From positions 372,001 to 436,000 of the forward strand of contig CAVQDQ010000004.1 in NCBI GenBank assembly GCA_963711315.1: 64,000 bases of DNA, read 5' to 3'. Position 1 is the stretch's first letter. Every line of letters starts with the position of its first letter. Positions 43,066 through 51,881 of this stretch are shown here, piece after piece. Both the position numbers and the translations under genes were made by a program. The notes under the pieces were generated by a model. That model did not search any database. It was given only the letters and a program-made list of their open reading frames with translations, and had not been told where the DNA came from. This DNA comes from PALSA-612 sp963711315 (GTDB taxonomy: Bacteria; Actinomycetota; Thermoleophilia; Gaiellales; Gaiellaceae).

Positions 43066-45741
43066 GTGCGAACGCTCACCGACGGGGAGCGCCTGGCCAA
43101 GACACCCTGGGTTCCCCCGTTCTTTCTCAAGCGGGCTCCCAGCGCTGCCGATAGCGAGATTGTGGCGCTACATGACGTCTCGCAGGACCCTGCCTGGCCG
43201 CACGAGAACGGCGGCGTACGGCGGGCCGATGCGCTCGTCGACTCGTACCGGCGGCTGTTCGAGGTCTTCCACCACGTGCTCTCCGAGCAGAGCCTCGACA
43301 CGCTGCTCGATCGCATTGCCGACACGCTCAACGATCTGGTTCCGTATGACGCGCTTCAGATCTACGAGGCCGACAACACTCGCAACGAGCTGATCCCGGT
43401 GCTCGCGCGCTCGGAGTGGCAGAACGAGATCATGCGCACGCGCCCGGCCTTCGGGCAGGGCATCACGGGCTGGGCGGTGGTCAATCGCGAGCCGGTGCTC
43501 GCGAACCAGGCGCACGAGGATTCCCGCGTCGCGTTCATCCCAGGCACGCCGGCCGAGCCCGAGGCACTCGTCACCATCCCGCTGATTGCGCGTGGCGCGC
43601 TCAAAGGCGCGCTCAACATGTACCGGCTCGGCGAGTCCGCCTCGTTCGAGGAGGACGAGTTCGAGCTCGCCAAGTGGTTCGGCGACGCGGCGGCGTTGGC
43701 GCTCGACAACGCGCAGGTGCGCGCGCGGCTGGAGCACCAGGCCCAGACGGACTCACTCACCGGCCTCTACAACCACCGCGTGTTCCACGAGAGGCTGCGG
43801 GCCGAGCTCATGCGTGCCAGCCGCGCCCGCGACTCGGTGGCCCTGCTGATGTTCGACATCGACGAGTTCAAGCGCGTCAACGACATCTGCGGCCACGCCG
43901 TCGGCGATCAGATCCTCGTCGGCCTGGCCGAGCTCACAAACTCGCTCGTCCGCACGAGCGACGTCGTCTGCCGCGTCGGCGGCGAAGAGTTCGCGCTAAT
44001 CATGCCGTCCTGCAACGCAGGCGATGCCCTCGGCCTCGCGCGACGCCTGACCGAGCGCCTGGAGGCACGTCCCGTCGATGCCGCAGGAGAGATCACGATC
44101 TCCGTCGGCATCGCCCATGGCCCTGACAACGCCGGAAACCCGCGCGATCTAGTCGACTGCGCGGAGTCGGCGATGATGGCGGCGAAGGCGCGGGGGAAGA
44201 ACCGCATCGTCGTGTATGCCGGCGACGTCGGTGAGCGGCCGGACGTGCCTGAGTCGGGCCGCGACGTGCGCTCGGTCGCACACCTGAAGATGCTGCAGAG
44301 CGTCGTGGCGCGCCTCAACCGCCTCAACAGCGTGCAGGACATCTGCGAGGCGATCGTCGCCGAGCTGCGCGGTCTGATCGACTACCACAGCTGCCGCGTC
44401 TACCTCGTGGAGGGCAACTATGTCGCGCCCGTCGCTGTCAAGGGCGATGGGGTCACGGAGGAGCAGCAAGTGCAGGCGCTGCGCATCGAGCTGGGGACAG
44501 GTATCACCGGCCACGTCGCGGAGACAGGCCGGTCAGTGCTTCTCGCCAGCGCGTTCGACTGCGAGTACGCGCTCCAGATTCCTGGCACCGAGGACGTGGA
44601 CGAGTCGGTGATCGCCGTCCCGCTCCGCTATGGCACCCGCGTCACGGGAGTCGTCTTCCTCTCGAAGCTCGGCATCGGGCAGTTCGACGAGAACGACCTG
44701 CGCCTCTTGGAGGTGCTCGCAGGGTACGCGGCCGTGTCGCTCGAGAATGCACGGCTCTACGAAAGCCTTCGGCTGGAGGCGGCTCACGCAAAAGCCTGGC
44801 TCGAGTTCGCAGATGCCATCTCCGACGCGAGCTCGCCCGAGCAGATCGCCCAGGAGGCCGTCAAGACGACCGCGTCCCTGCTCTTTCACGAGGTCGTCTC
44901 GCTCTGGCTGGAGGATCCGCAGGCACAAGACTTCGTCTGCGTTGCTTCCACGGAGGCGGTGCTGCTCGACAAGCGGGTGCCGCGCCTGGCCGCCGAGGCG
45001 CTGCTCGAGGCATCGGCGTTGCCGCGGATCGTGTGCGGCAACGAGGTCGGCCAGCTCGTTCGCGATCCGGTGATCGCAGCGCTCGATGCGGCCGTTGTCG
45101 CTCCGCTTCCGTCAGGGCACGGGGTACGCGGGTGGCTGATGCTCGGACCCTGCGACTCCGGGGAGCCCGGGCTCACGGACGAGAGGCTCCGCCTGCTGGA
45201 AGGTCTTTCCTATCGAGCGGCGATGGCGCTGCAGAAGGCGCGGCTCGCCCGTCATCGCGAGCAGAGCCTCCACGTCGCGGACGCCTTGCTCGTGTTTGCG
45301 CGCTCGCTCGCCCGCAGCGACGCCGACGACCTCGAGGAACGCATCGTGGGGCTCGCGGCGGAGATGCTCGAAGCACGCGAGGTGTCGCTCTGGCTGCAGG
45401 CTGCTCCCGGCTCCGAGATGACAGCGGTTGCGGCCTGGGACGACGACGAGGAGCACCGAGCGCGCGTGCTCGCGGCTACGTTCCAGGACGCCGTCGCGCG
45501 GCCGTTCTCGGAGCGGCCCGAGCCGTTCGTGCTGCACCCCGAGCAGTACCTCGGGATTCCGGGCGCCTCTGAGCTCAGCCGCGGAGGATGCGTCGCTGTG
45601 GCTCCGTTCGCCCTTGACCAGGGGCGGATGGGCTTCCTGGTCGCGGCTCCGCCCGCGGAGGAGACGTACGGCGAGCTGCAGTTGAAGATGCTCGCCGGCC
45701 TGGCCGACCAGGCCAAGCTCGCGGTATCCGGCTCTCGCTAG
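43066..45741 (+). CDS. Diguanylate cyclase with GAF-GGDEF-GAF-GAF-GAF architecture
   Basis: 891 residues from GTG 43066. It makes cyclic di-GMP from GTP. A GAF domain spans about residues 70-225, then the cyclase (HQAQTDSLTGLYNHRVFHER to about 390) with an intact active site GGEEF at 305-309 and an I-site RTSD at 296-299, five residues before it, predicting product inhibition. After the cyclase come three more GAF-like domains (about 405-565, 570-720, 735-890). Placing the GGDEF domain inside the protein is unusual, since it is normally C-terminal. No EAL domain. Cytoplasmic, no membrane helix. Ligands of the GAF domains unknown. Confidence 0.88.
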   Translation: MRTLTDGERLAKTPWVPPFFLKRAPSAADSEIVALHDVSQDPAWPHENGGVRRADALVDSYRRLFEVFHHVLSEQSLDTLLDRIADTLNDLVPYDALQIYEADNTRNELIPVLARSEWQNEIMRTRPAFGQGITGWAVVNREPVLANQAHEDSRVAFIPGTPAEPEALVTIPLIARGALKGALNMYRLGESASFEEDEFELAKWFGDAAALALDNAQVRARLEHQAQTDSLTGLYNHRVFHERLRAELMRASRARDSVALLMFDIDEFKRVNDICGHAVGDQILVGLAELTNSLVRTSDVVCRVGGEEFALIMPSCNAGDALGLARRLTERLEARPVDAAGEITISVGIAHGPDNAGNPRDLVDCAESAMMAAKARGKNRIVVYAGDVGERPDVPESGRDVRSVAHLKMLQSVVARLNRLNSVQDICEAIVAELRGLIDYHSCRVYLVEGNYVAPVAVKGDGVTEEQQVQALRIELGTGITGHVAETGRSVLLASAFDCEYALQIPGTEDVDESVIAVPLRYGTRVTGVVFLSKLGIGQFDENDLRLLEVLAGYAAVSLENARLYESLRLEAAHAKAWLEFADAISDASSPEQIAQEAVKTTASLLFHEVVSLWLEDPQAQDFVCVASTEAVLLDKRVPRLAAEALLEASALPRIVCGNEVGQLVRDPVIAALDAAVVAPLPSGHGVRGWLMLGPCDSGEPGLTDERLRLLEGLSYRAAMALQKARLARHREQSLHVADALLVFARSLARSDADDLEERIVGLAAEMLEAREVSLWLQAAPGSEMTAVAAWDDDEEHRARVLAATFQDAVARPFSERPEPFVLHPEQYLGIPGASELSRGGCVAVAPFALDQGRMGFLVAAPPAEETYGELQLKMLAGLADQAKLAVSGSR

Positions 45742-46730
45742 CGCAACAAGGGGACGACGTCGGCGCAGAACTGGTCGAGGAAGCGGCGTTGGTCCTCTCC
45801 CGGCGCGTGAAAGACGAGGTGCGTGAAGCCGAGCTCCGTGTACGCCTCGATCTCGGCTGCGACCTGCGCGGCGTCGTCGGAGACGATGAAGCGGGTGTGG
45901 GCGCGGTCGCCCGCGGCATCGGCGAGACGTTCCATCTCCACCGGGTCCTCTACACCCATCTTCTCGTCGGGCGTTAGCGAGAGGGCCGCCCACCAGCGGC
46001 AGGCGTCGCGTGCGTAGTCGGCGTCGTGGTCGTACGACACCTTGATCTCGATCATGCGCACGATCGCGTGCGCGTCGCGGCCGGCCGCCTTCGCGCCTTC
46101 TGCGACTGCGTCGAGGAGCTCGCGGTAGAGCTCCGGCTTCTTGCCGCTCGTGCAGATGAAGCCGTCGCCGACGCGGCCGGCAAGCTTGGCGGCCAGCGGC
46201 CCGGAGGCGGCGACGAAGACGGGGACCGGCTGAGGCGGCCGGTCGTAGACCGTTGCCCGTGCGGTGCGGTAGTAGTCGCCGGCGAACGTCACGCGCTCTT
46301 CCGTCCAGAGGCGGCGCATGAGCTCGATCGATTCGCGCAGCCGTAAGCGTCGCTCCTTTGCGCCCGGCCACTCGCTGCCCGTGGGCGGCGTCTCGTTCAT
46401 CGCCTCTCCTGTGCCAACACCGAGAAAGATGCGCTCCGGCGCGAGGCAGGCGAGAGTGGCGAACGCCTGGGCGACGACCGAAGGGTGGTAGCGCATCGTC
46501 GGCGTCAGCACCGACGTTCCCAGCGACGCGCGGCTCGTCCGCTGCGTGAGCGAACCCAGCCAGGGGAGGACGGCCGGACTGTGCCCTCCCGTGTGGCGCC
46601 AGGGCTGGAAGTGGTCGGAGACAGCGACGAGGTCGAGCCCGAGCTCTTCGGCGTGGACGGAGAGGTTGAGCAGCTCTTGAGGGCCGAACTGTTCGGCGGA
46701 AGCCTTGTAGCCGAGCGTCAGCTCCGCCAT
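45738..46730 (-). CDS. fgd: F420-dependent glucose-6-phosphate dehydrogenase
   Basis: 330 residues from ATG 46730. It oxidises glucose-6-phosphate to 6-phosphogluconolactone and reduces F420. It aligns closely with mycobacterial Fgd1 from the first residues (MAELTLGYKASAEQF), with SDHFQPWRH placing His40 and Trp44 at the same positions, GVGTGEAMNE with the catalytic Glu, FICTSGKKPELY with the phosphate-binding Lys, and the end LVFHAPGEDQRRFLDQF. It overlaps cofC by 13 bases, so reductant supply and cofactor synthesis are co-expressed. The stop overlaps the convergent GGDEF gene stop in a CTAG palindrome. Confidence 0.95.
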   Translation of the reverse strand: MAELTLGYKASAEQFGPQELLNLSVHAEELGLDLVAVSDHFQPWRHTGGHSPAVLPWLGSLTQRTSRASLGTSVLTPTMRYHPSVVAQAFATLACLAPERIFLGVGTGEAMNETPPTGSEWPGAKERRLRLRESIELMRRLWTEERVTFAGDYYRTARATVYDRPPQPVPVFVAASGPLAAKLAGRVGDGFICTSGKKPELYRELLDAVAEGAKAAGRDAHAIVRMIEIKVSYDHDADYARDACRWWAALSLTPDEKMGVEDPVEMERLADAAGDRAHTRFIVSDDAAQVAAEIEAYTELGFTHLVFHAPGEDQRRFLDQFCADVVPLLR

Positions 46731-47293
46731 CGGGCGAGGTGCTCGGGCGTGTCGACGTCGAAGGCGAGGCCCGGCCGTTCGAGGACGTGAGCGTCGGCGC
46801 CTGCCGTCCAGGCTGCCCGCTCGTGCGCTGCTGCCGATCCCGGCTCACCGAAGTGCGTCGTCACCCTGCCCGGCGGCCGCATGGAGACAGCGTTTGTACC
46901 GCCGTCCTCCGCGCGGGCGATGGCGAGCCCGCACTCAGGCGTTGCCATGATGAGCGCCCGTACGTCGTCGCCCGTCAGCAGCGGCAAGTCGGCGGCCACT
47001 ATCGCCACCACCGGCTCGATAACCGCCTCTTCCATTGCTGCCGCGAGCGCTTCGTTCCAGGGCAGGCCGCGGTCGTCGAAGCGCGGGATGCCGTCCAGCT
47101 CGAGCGGTTCGGCCGAGACGATCGTGACCGGTCCCACCTCTGCCTCCTTGACGACTGTGAGCACGAGGGACAGCAGTTCGTGGACCAGGTCTGCGCGTTC
47201 GCCGGCATCGAGAGACTCGGCCAGCCGCGACTTGGCCGCGTCCAGCCGCTTCACCGGCACGAGCACGTGCGTATCCACGCTGCGTATTCTCAC
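46718..47293 (-). CDS. cofC: 2-phospho-L-lactate / phosphoenolpyruvate guanylyltransferase (CofC/FbiD)
   Basis: 191 residues if GTG 47293 is used; GTG codons at 47278 and later are alternatives. It activates phospholactate or phosphoenolpyruvate with GTP for CofD. HVLVPVKRLDAAKSRLAESL is the nucleotide-binding start; then VAIVAADLPLLTGDDVRAL, AIARAEDGGTNAVSMRPPG and LAFDVDTPEHLA. Actinobacterial enzymes use phosphoenolpyruvate (established for mycobacterial FbiD); which substrate is used here cannot be read. Divergent from fbiC with only three bases between start codons. Confidence 0.93.
   Translation of the reverse strand: MRIRSVDTHVLVPVKRLDAAKSRLAESLDAGERADLVHELLSLVLTVVKEAEVGPVTIVSAEPLELDGIPRFDDRGLPWNEALAAAMEEAVIEPVVAIVAADLPLLTGDDVRALIMATPECGLAIARAEDGGTNAVSMRPPGRVTTHFGEPGSAAAHERAAWTAGADAHVLERPGLAFDVDTPEHLARWRS
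47285..47290 (+). promoter_or_regulatory. Candidate leaderless -10 box of fbiC
   Basis: TATTCT, 6 bases before GTG 47297. It lies inside the first codons of the divergent cofC gene. Confidence 0.5.
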
Positions 47294-47296
47294 ACC

Positions 47297-49654
47297 GTGC
47301 TGACGAGAGGGGATGCCCTACGACTCGTCGGGTTGCCGGCGGAGGAGTTGCTCGCGCCGGCTCGGCGCCTCCGGGAGGAGGGAAAGGGGCGGCTCGCCAC
47401 GTACTCGCCGAAGGTCTTCATCCCGCTGACGAAGCTCTGCCGGGACGTCTGCCACTACTGCACGTTCGCCGCCCCGCCTCGTCGCGGGCAGCGCGCGTTC
47501 ATGTCCGCCGACGAGGTGCTGGATGTCGCGCGCGCCGGCGCCGCGGCCGGCTGCCGCGAGGCGCTGTTCACGCTCGGCGACAAGCCGGAACGCCGTTACC
47601 GCGCCGCACGCGAGGAGCTCGCCGAGCTCGGCTGCTCGACGACGATCGAGTACCTCGTGCGCATGTGCCGCCTCGTGCTCGAGGAGACCGGCCTGCTCCC
47701 GCACGCCAATCCCGGCGTGATGACACGCGATGAGCTCGCCGCCCTGCGGGAGGTGACGGCCTCGCAGGGGATCATGCTCGAGACGGCGTCCGACCGTCTG
47801 TCCGAACGCGGCGGGCCGCACTTTGGCTCGCCGGACAAGCGTCCGGCCGTGCGGCTGGAGACGATCCGGCTCGCCGGCGAGCTGCGCATCCCCTTCACGA
47901 CGGGGATCCTCATCGGCATCGGCGAGACGCGAGAGGAGCGGATCGAGGCGTTGCTCGCGATCCGCGACCTTCACGAGCGCCACGGGCACATCCAGGAGGT
48001 GATCGTCCAGAACTTCCGCGCCAAGCCGGGCACGAAGATGGCCGGCGCAGCCGAGCCGTCATTCGAAGAAGAGCTCTGGACTGCGGCAGCGGCACGGCTC
48101 GTGCTCGGCGCCGAGATGAACGTTCAGGCGCCGCCGAACCTCTCCTACGAGGACTTTCCCCGACTGCTCGACGCAGGCATCAACGACTGGGGTGGCGTCT
48201 CGGCCGTGACGATCGACCACGTCAACCCCGAGGCTCCGTGGCCCGAGATCGAGCGCCTCGATGCGGCGACGCAAGCCGCCGGGCTGGAGCTCGCCGCTCG
48301 TCTGCCGGTCTATCCCGAGTATGTCGACGGCGCCTGGATCGACCCGGCGGTCATGCCGCACGTGCTCGCCAGCTCGGACTCGGTTGGCCTCGCGCGCGAG
48401 GGGGAGTGGACGCCCGGAGCCGACGTGGCGATCCCCTTCGTCCCCCGTGACGCCCTGCCCGTCGACTCGCGCGAGGAGCTCGGCGAGGAGGAGATCGTGC
48501 GGCTCTTCAACACACGAGGGACGGAGCGAGACCGCGTGTTCGCGGCCGCCGACCGCCTCCGCCGAGAGGTGAACGGCGACACAGTGACGTACGTCGTGAC
48601 GCGGAACATCCAGTACACCAATGTCTGCTACTTCAAGTGCGGCTTCTGCGCGTTCTCGAAGGGCAAGCTGGCCGAGAACCTGCGCGGGCCGGCCTATCTC
48701 CTGCCGCTCGACGAGATCGTGCGGCGCGTCGAGGAGGCCTGGGAGCGCGGCGCCGTCGAGGTCTGCCTCCAGGGCGGCATCCACCCCGCCTTCGACGGTA
48801 ACTACTACCTCTCCATCGTGCGCGCCATCAAGGACGCTGTGCCGGGCATCCACGTCCACGCGTTCTCGGCGCTCGAGCTCTGGCAGGGCGCTGCGACGCT
48901 CGGCCTGCCGCTCGTCGAGTACCTGGCGCGATTGCGCGACGAGGGCCTCTCCTCGCTGCCGGGCACGGCGGCGGAGGTGCTGGACGACGAGGTGCGACGC
49001 GTCATCTGCCCCGACAAGGTGACTACCGACCAGTGGCTCGAAGTACACGACACGGCGCACCGGCTGGGCCTCGGCTCGAACAATACGATCATGTTCGGGC
49101 ACGTCGACGGCCCCATGAACTGGGCTCGCCACCTGCTGCGCGTGCGGGAGCAGCAGCGCTCCAGCGGCGGCTTCACGGAGTTCATCCCGCTGCCGTTCGT
49201 GCACATGGAGGCGCCGATGTACCTGAAGGGACGTGCCCGCCGCGGCCCAACCTTCGGCGAGTTCCTGCTCATGCACGCAGTGGGCCGGCTGGCGCTGCAT
49301 CCGTGGATCACGAACGTCCAGGTCTCCTGGGTGAAGGCGGGGCCGGACGGCGTGGCGGCGGCGCTCCGCGCAGGTGTCAACGACCTCGGCGGGACGCTCA
49401 TGAACGAGTCGATCTCGCGGGCGGCCGGCGCCGAGTTCGGCCAGGAGATGCCGCCCGAGCGGATGGAGGAGATGATCCGCGCCGCCGGCCGCTTGCCAAG
49501 GCAGAGGACGACGCTCTATGAGGAGCCGGATCCGGAGCGCGTGGCCACGTCCTTCGGCGCCGCTCCACTGGCCGAGCCACTCAATCCGCCCGTAGACACG
49601 AGCGGCCTGCGGCGCCCGAAGATGCTCGTTCGCCCCGGCCTTGCGGTCGCCTGA
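47297..49654 (+). CDS. fbiC: FO synthase, bifunctional CofG-CofH fusion (FbiC)
   Basis: 785 residues from GTG 47297. It makes the deazaflavin chromophore FO from tyrosine and 5-amino-6-ribitylaminouracil by two radical-SAM steps. Each half has its own 4Fe-4S motif: CRDVCHYC (Cys48, 52, 55) in the CofG half and CYFKCGFC (Cys444, 448, 451) in the CofH half. Further landmarks are EALFTLGDKPERRY, HANPGVMTRDEL, VEVCLQGGIHPAFDG and GTLMNESISRAAGAEFGQ. The fused arrangement is typical of Actinobacteria and some eukaryotes. A small F420-type PPOX gene overlaps its 3' end. Confidence 0.96.
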   Translation: MLTRGDALRLVGLPAEELLAPARRLREEGKGRLATYSPKVFIPLTKLCRDVCHYCTFAAPPRRGQRAFMSADEVLDVARAGAAAGCREALFTLGDKPERRYRAAREELAELGCSTTIEYLVRMCRLVLEETGLLPHANPGVMTRDELAALREVTASQGIMLETASDRLSERGGPHFGSPDKRPAVRLETIRLAGELRIPFTTGILIGIGETREERIEALLAIRDLHERHGHIQEVIVQNFRAKPGTKMAGAAEPSFEEELWTAAAARLVLGAEMNVQAPPNLSYEDFPRLLDAGINDWGGVSAVTIDHVNPEAPWPEIERLDAATQAAGLELAARLPVYPEYVDGAWIDPAVMPHVLASSDSVGLAREGEWTPGADVAIPFVPRDALPVDSREELGEEEIVRLFNTRGTERDRVFAAADRLRREVNGDTVTYVVTRNIQYTNVCYFKCGFCAFSKGKLAENLRGPAYLLPLDEIVRRVEEAWERGAVEVCLQGGIHPAFDGNYYLSIVRAIKDAVPGIHVHAFSALELWQGAATLGLPLVEYLARLRDEGLSSLPGTAAEVLDDEVRRVICPDKVTTDQWLEVHDTAHRLGLGSNNTIMFGHVDGPMNWARHLLRVREQQRSSGGFTEFIPLPFVHMEAPMYLKGRARRGPTFGEFLLMHAVGRLALHPWITNVQVSWVKAGPDGVAAALRAGVNDLGGTLMNESISRAAGAEFGQEMPPERMEEMIRAAGRLPRQRTTLYEEPDPERVATSFGAAPLAEPLNPPVDTSGLRRPKMLVRPGLAVA

Positions 49655-50027
49655 TTCGGAGCCGGTAGCGCGGCTGGCGACGATCCGGTCGGACGGCTCG
49701 CCCCGTGTCGTCCCGATCTGCTTCGCGCTCGACGGGGACACCCTTTACACGGCCGTCGACGAGAAGCCGAAGCGCACGCGCCGGCTGGCCCGCCTCGACG
49801 ACATCGAGCGTGACCCGCGCGCCGAGGTCGTAATCGACCACTACGACGACGACTGGTCGCAGCTCTGGTGGGTGCGCCTGCGCGGCCGTGCCCGTGTTGT
49901 CGAGCGCAACGAGCGCGCGCTCGAGCTACTTCGGGCGAAGTACGCGCAGTACCAAGAGCGTCCGCCGGAGGGGCCCTTCATCGTTGTCACGATCGACGAG
50001 CGCGTTACGTGGTCGGCTGACAGCTGA
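49641..50027 (+). CDS. PPOX-class F420-dependent oxidoreductase-like protein
   Basis: 128 residues from TTG 49641, overlapping fbiC by 14 bases. A split beta-barrel flavin/deazaflavin fold: VARLATIRSDGSPRVVPIC, LYTAVDEKPKRTRRLARL, AEVVIDHYDDDWSQLWWVRL and GRARVVERNERALELLRAKY. This matches a small F420-linked PPOX family often near F420 biosynthesis genes. Substrate unknown; it may bind F420 or FMN. The TTG start is the one that preserves the first strand. Confidence 0.8.
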   Translation: MRSPDSEPVARLATIRSDGSPRVVPICFALDGDTLYTAVDEKPKRTRRLARLDDIERDPRAEVVIDHYDDDWSQLWWVRLRGRARVVERNERALELLRAKYAQYQERPPEGPFIVVTIDERVTWSADS

Positions 50028-50061
50028 GCTGTCGCACCGGAGGGAGTGGGAGACTAGGGCT

Positions 50062-51381
50062 ATGCGGGGTGCATCGGTGCCCGAGGTCCGCTATGCGCGC
50101 AGCGGCGATGTCGCGATCGCATACCAGCTCACCGGAGACGGGCCTCCCGATCTCGTCTTCGTTCCGACGTTCAGCAATCTCGTCTATCCCTGGTGGAACG
50201 AGGGCTACCGGACGTTCTACGAGCGACTCGGGGCGTTTACGCGGCTCATCCTGCTCGACAGGCGCGGCACCGGGCTCTCGGACCGCCCGCGCAACCTCGG
50301 CACGCTCGAAACGCGGGTCGATGACATTCGCGCCGTCCTCGACGCGGCCGGGTCGGAGCGGGCTGCGTTGCTGGGGTCGGGCGAAGGCGGACAGATCTGT
50401 GCGTTCTTCGCCGCGACATATCCGGAGCGGACGCAGGCGCTCATCCTCTACGGGACTCCTGCCCGGGCGGTTCGGGCGGCCGACTACCCGTTCGGGCCGA
50501 CAATCGAAGAGTGGCACGCGCTCTTGCGCGAGGTGCGCGAGCGCTGGGGTGAGCGTGACTACTTCGAGCAGCAGGCGAGAGATGCGTTCGGGTTGGACGC
50601 CGACGACGAGGTCGTGGACTGGTTCGTCGAGTGCCAGCGCTTCTGCGCGAGCCCCGGCGCGGCGGTCGCGTCCTACCGAAGCTATGGCGAGACGGACATT
50701 CGCGACGTGCTGCCTGCCATTCGCGTGCCGACCCTCGTCCTCTACCGGGACTGGAACCGTGACCAGTCGCTCGATCTTGCCGGGCGCATCCCGGGAGCTC
50801 AGACCGTGGAGCTGCCGGGGCACGTCCGGAGCTTCGTGATCGGCGACGCGCCCACTGAGATAGAGCGGTTCATCGTCGGAGCGCCGCGAAACCAGCCACC
50901 CGACCGAGTGCTGACGACCGTGCTGTTCACCGACATCGCCGGCTCCACCGAGCAGGCGTTGTCGCTCGGAGACAGCGCCTGGACCGAGCTCCTCGCACGG
51001 CACCGAGCCGCCGTCCGCGGCGAACTCGCCCGCTTCCACGGCACCGAGGTCGATACCGCCGGCGATGGCTTCTTCGCCACGTTCGACGGTCCGGCTCGGG
51101 CGATCCTCTGCGCGCGAGAGATCGTCTCGGGCTCGGGAGAGCTCGGCCTGAGCGTTCGCGCGGGCGTTCACACGGGAGAGTGCGAAGTACGCGGCGAGAA
51201 GGTGGCTGGCGTCGCCGTGCACATCGGGGCCCGGGTCGCAGGAGCGGCGGAACCGGGTGAGGTCCTCGTGTCCCGAACGGTGAGGGATCTGGTCGCCGGA
51301 TCAGGGCTGGAGTTCGAGGACCGGGGCACCCGCTCCCTCAAGGGGGTCCCGGAGGAGTGGCAGCTCTACGCCGTCCGCTGA
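50062..51381 (+). CDS. Class III nucleotide cyclase with N-terminal alpha/beta-hydrolase-like domain
   Basis: 439 residues from ATG 50062. Residues 1-270 are an alpha/beta-hydrolase fold (LILLDRRGTGLSDRP, AATYPERTQALILYG), but the nucleophile elbow reads G105-S-G-E-G-G, so the catalytic Ser position (GxSxG) is Gly. Residues 280-439 are an adenylate/guanylate cyclase domain with LFTDIAGSTEQ (metal Asp291), VDTAGDGFFATF (Asp335) and HIGARVAGAAEPGEVLVS. It likely makes cAMP in response to a ligand held by a non-catalytic hydrolase domain (inference). A distant AGGAGG-like GGAGGG lies at 50039-50044. Overlaps the convergent GNAT gene by 16 bases. Confidence 0.83.
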   Translation: MRGASVPEVRYARSGDVAIAYQLTGDGPPDLVFVPTFSNLVYPWWNEGYRTFYERLGAFTRLILLDRRGTGLSDRPRNLGTLETRVDDIRAVLDAAGSERAALLGSGEGGQICAFFAATYPERTQALILYGTPARAVRAADYPFGPTIEEWHALLREVRERWGERDYFEQQARDAFGLDADDEVVDWFVECQRFCASPGAAVASYRSYGETDIRDVLPAIRVPTLVLYRDWNRDQSLDLAGRIPGAQTVELPGHVRSFVIGDAPTEIERFIVGAPRNQPPDRVLTTVLFTDIAGSTEQALSLGDSAWTELLARHRAAVRGELARFHGTEVDTAGDGFFATFDGPARAILCAREIVSGSGELGLSVRAGVHTGECEVRGEKVAGVAVHIGARVAGAAEPGEVLVSRTVRDLVAGSGLEFEDRGTRSLKGVPEEWQLYAVR

Positions 51382-51881
51382 CTGCGTTCCGCGCGCGCGG
51401 CGTCGTCTAGCAGCCGCTCGACGATGACGACGTCTCGCCACTCGCCGTCGAGCTGCGCATGACAGTGATAGATCCCGACCTCCCGGAAACCGAGCGAGCG
51501 GCAGAGCGCGAGGCTGGCTTCGTTCTGGGGAAACACGCGACTGATGAGCTTCCACAGGCCGCGCCGCTCGCACTCGTCGATCAGGCCCTGAACCGCGGCT
51601 CGGCCGAATCCTCGCCCCCGCTCGACTCGGGCGACGTAGACCGAGAACTCGCCGACACCGGCGTAGGCCGCACGCTCGCGGTAACGGTGGGCGACGGCCC
51701 AGGCGACGACCTCGCCTTCCGACTCCACGACGACGAGCGGCAGGTTCTCCTCGAGCCACGACACGATGTCCTCCGCCGTCCTGGGCTCGGTCTCGAACGT
51801 GGCGAGGCGATCCTCGATGCCTTCGTTGTAGATCTGCGCGATGGCGGCGGCATCGGTCGCGGCGGCCGCGCGAACCGTCAC
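51366..51881 (-). CDS. GNAT acetyltransferase, phosphinothricin acetyltransferase-like
   Basis: 171 residues from GTG 51881 (GTGA overlap with the dehydrogenase stop). It opens VRAAAATDAAAIAQIYNEGI and contains FSVYVARVERGRGFGRAAVQ (acetyl-CoA loop RGRGFG), LWKLISRVFPQNEASLALCR and FREVGIYHCHAQLDGEWRDV. These features match the PAT/Bar/YncA group, which acetylates amino-acid analogues such as phosphinothricin or methionine sulfoximine. Last gene of the minus-strand unit 54116-51366. Confidence 0.8.
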   Translation of the reverse strand: MTVRAAAATDAAAIAQIYNEGIEDRLATFETEPRTAEDIVSWLEENLPLVVVESEGEVVAWAVAHRYRERAAYAGVGEFSVYVARVERGRGFGRAAVQGLIDECERRGLWKLISRVFPQNEASLALCRSLGFREVGIYHCHAQLDGEWRDVVIVERLLDDAARAERSQRTA

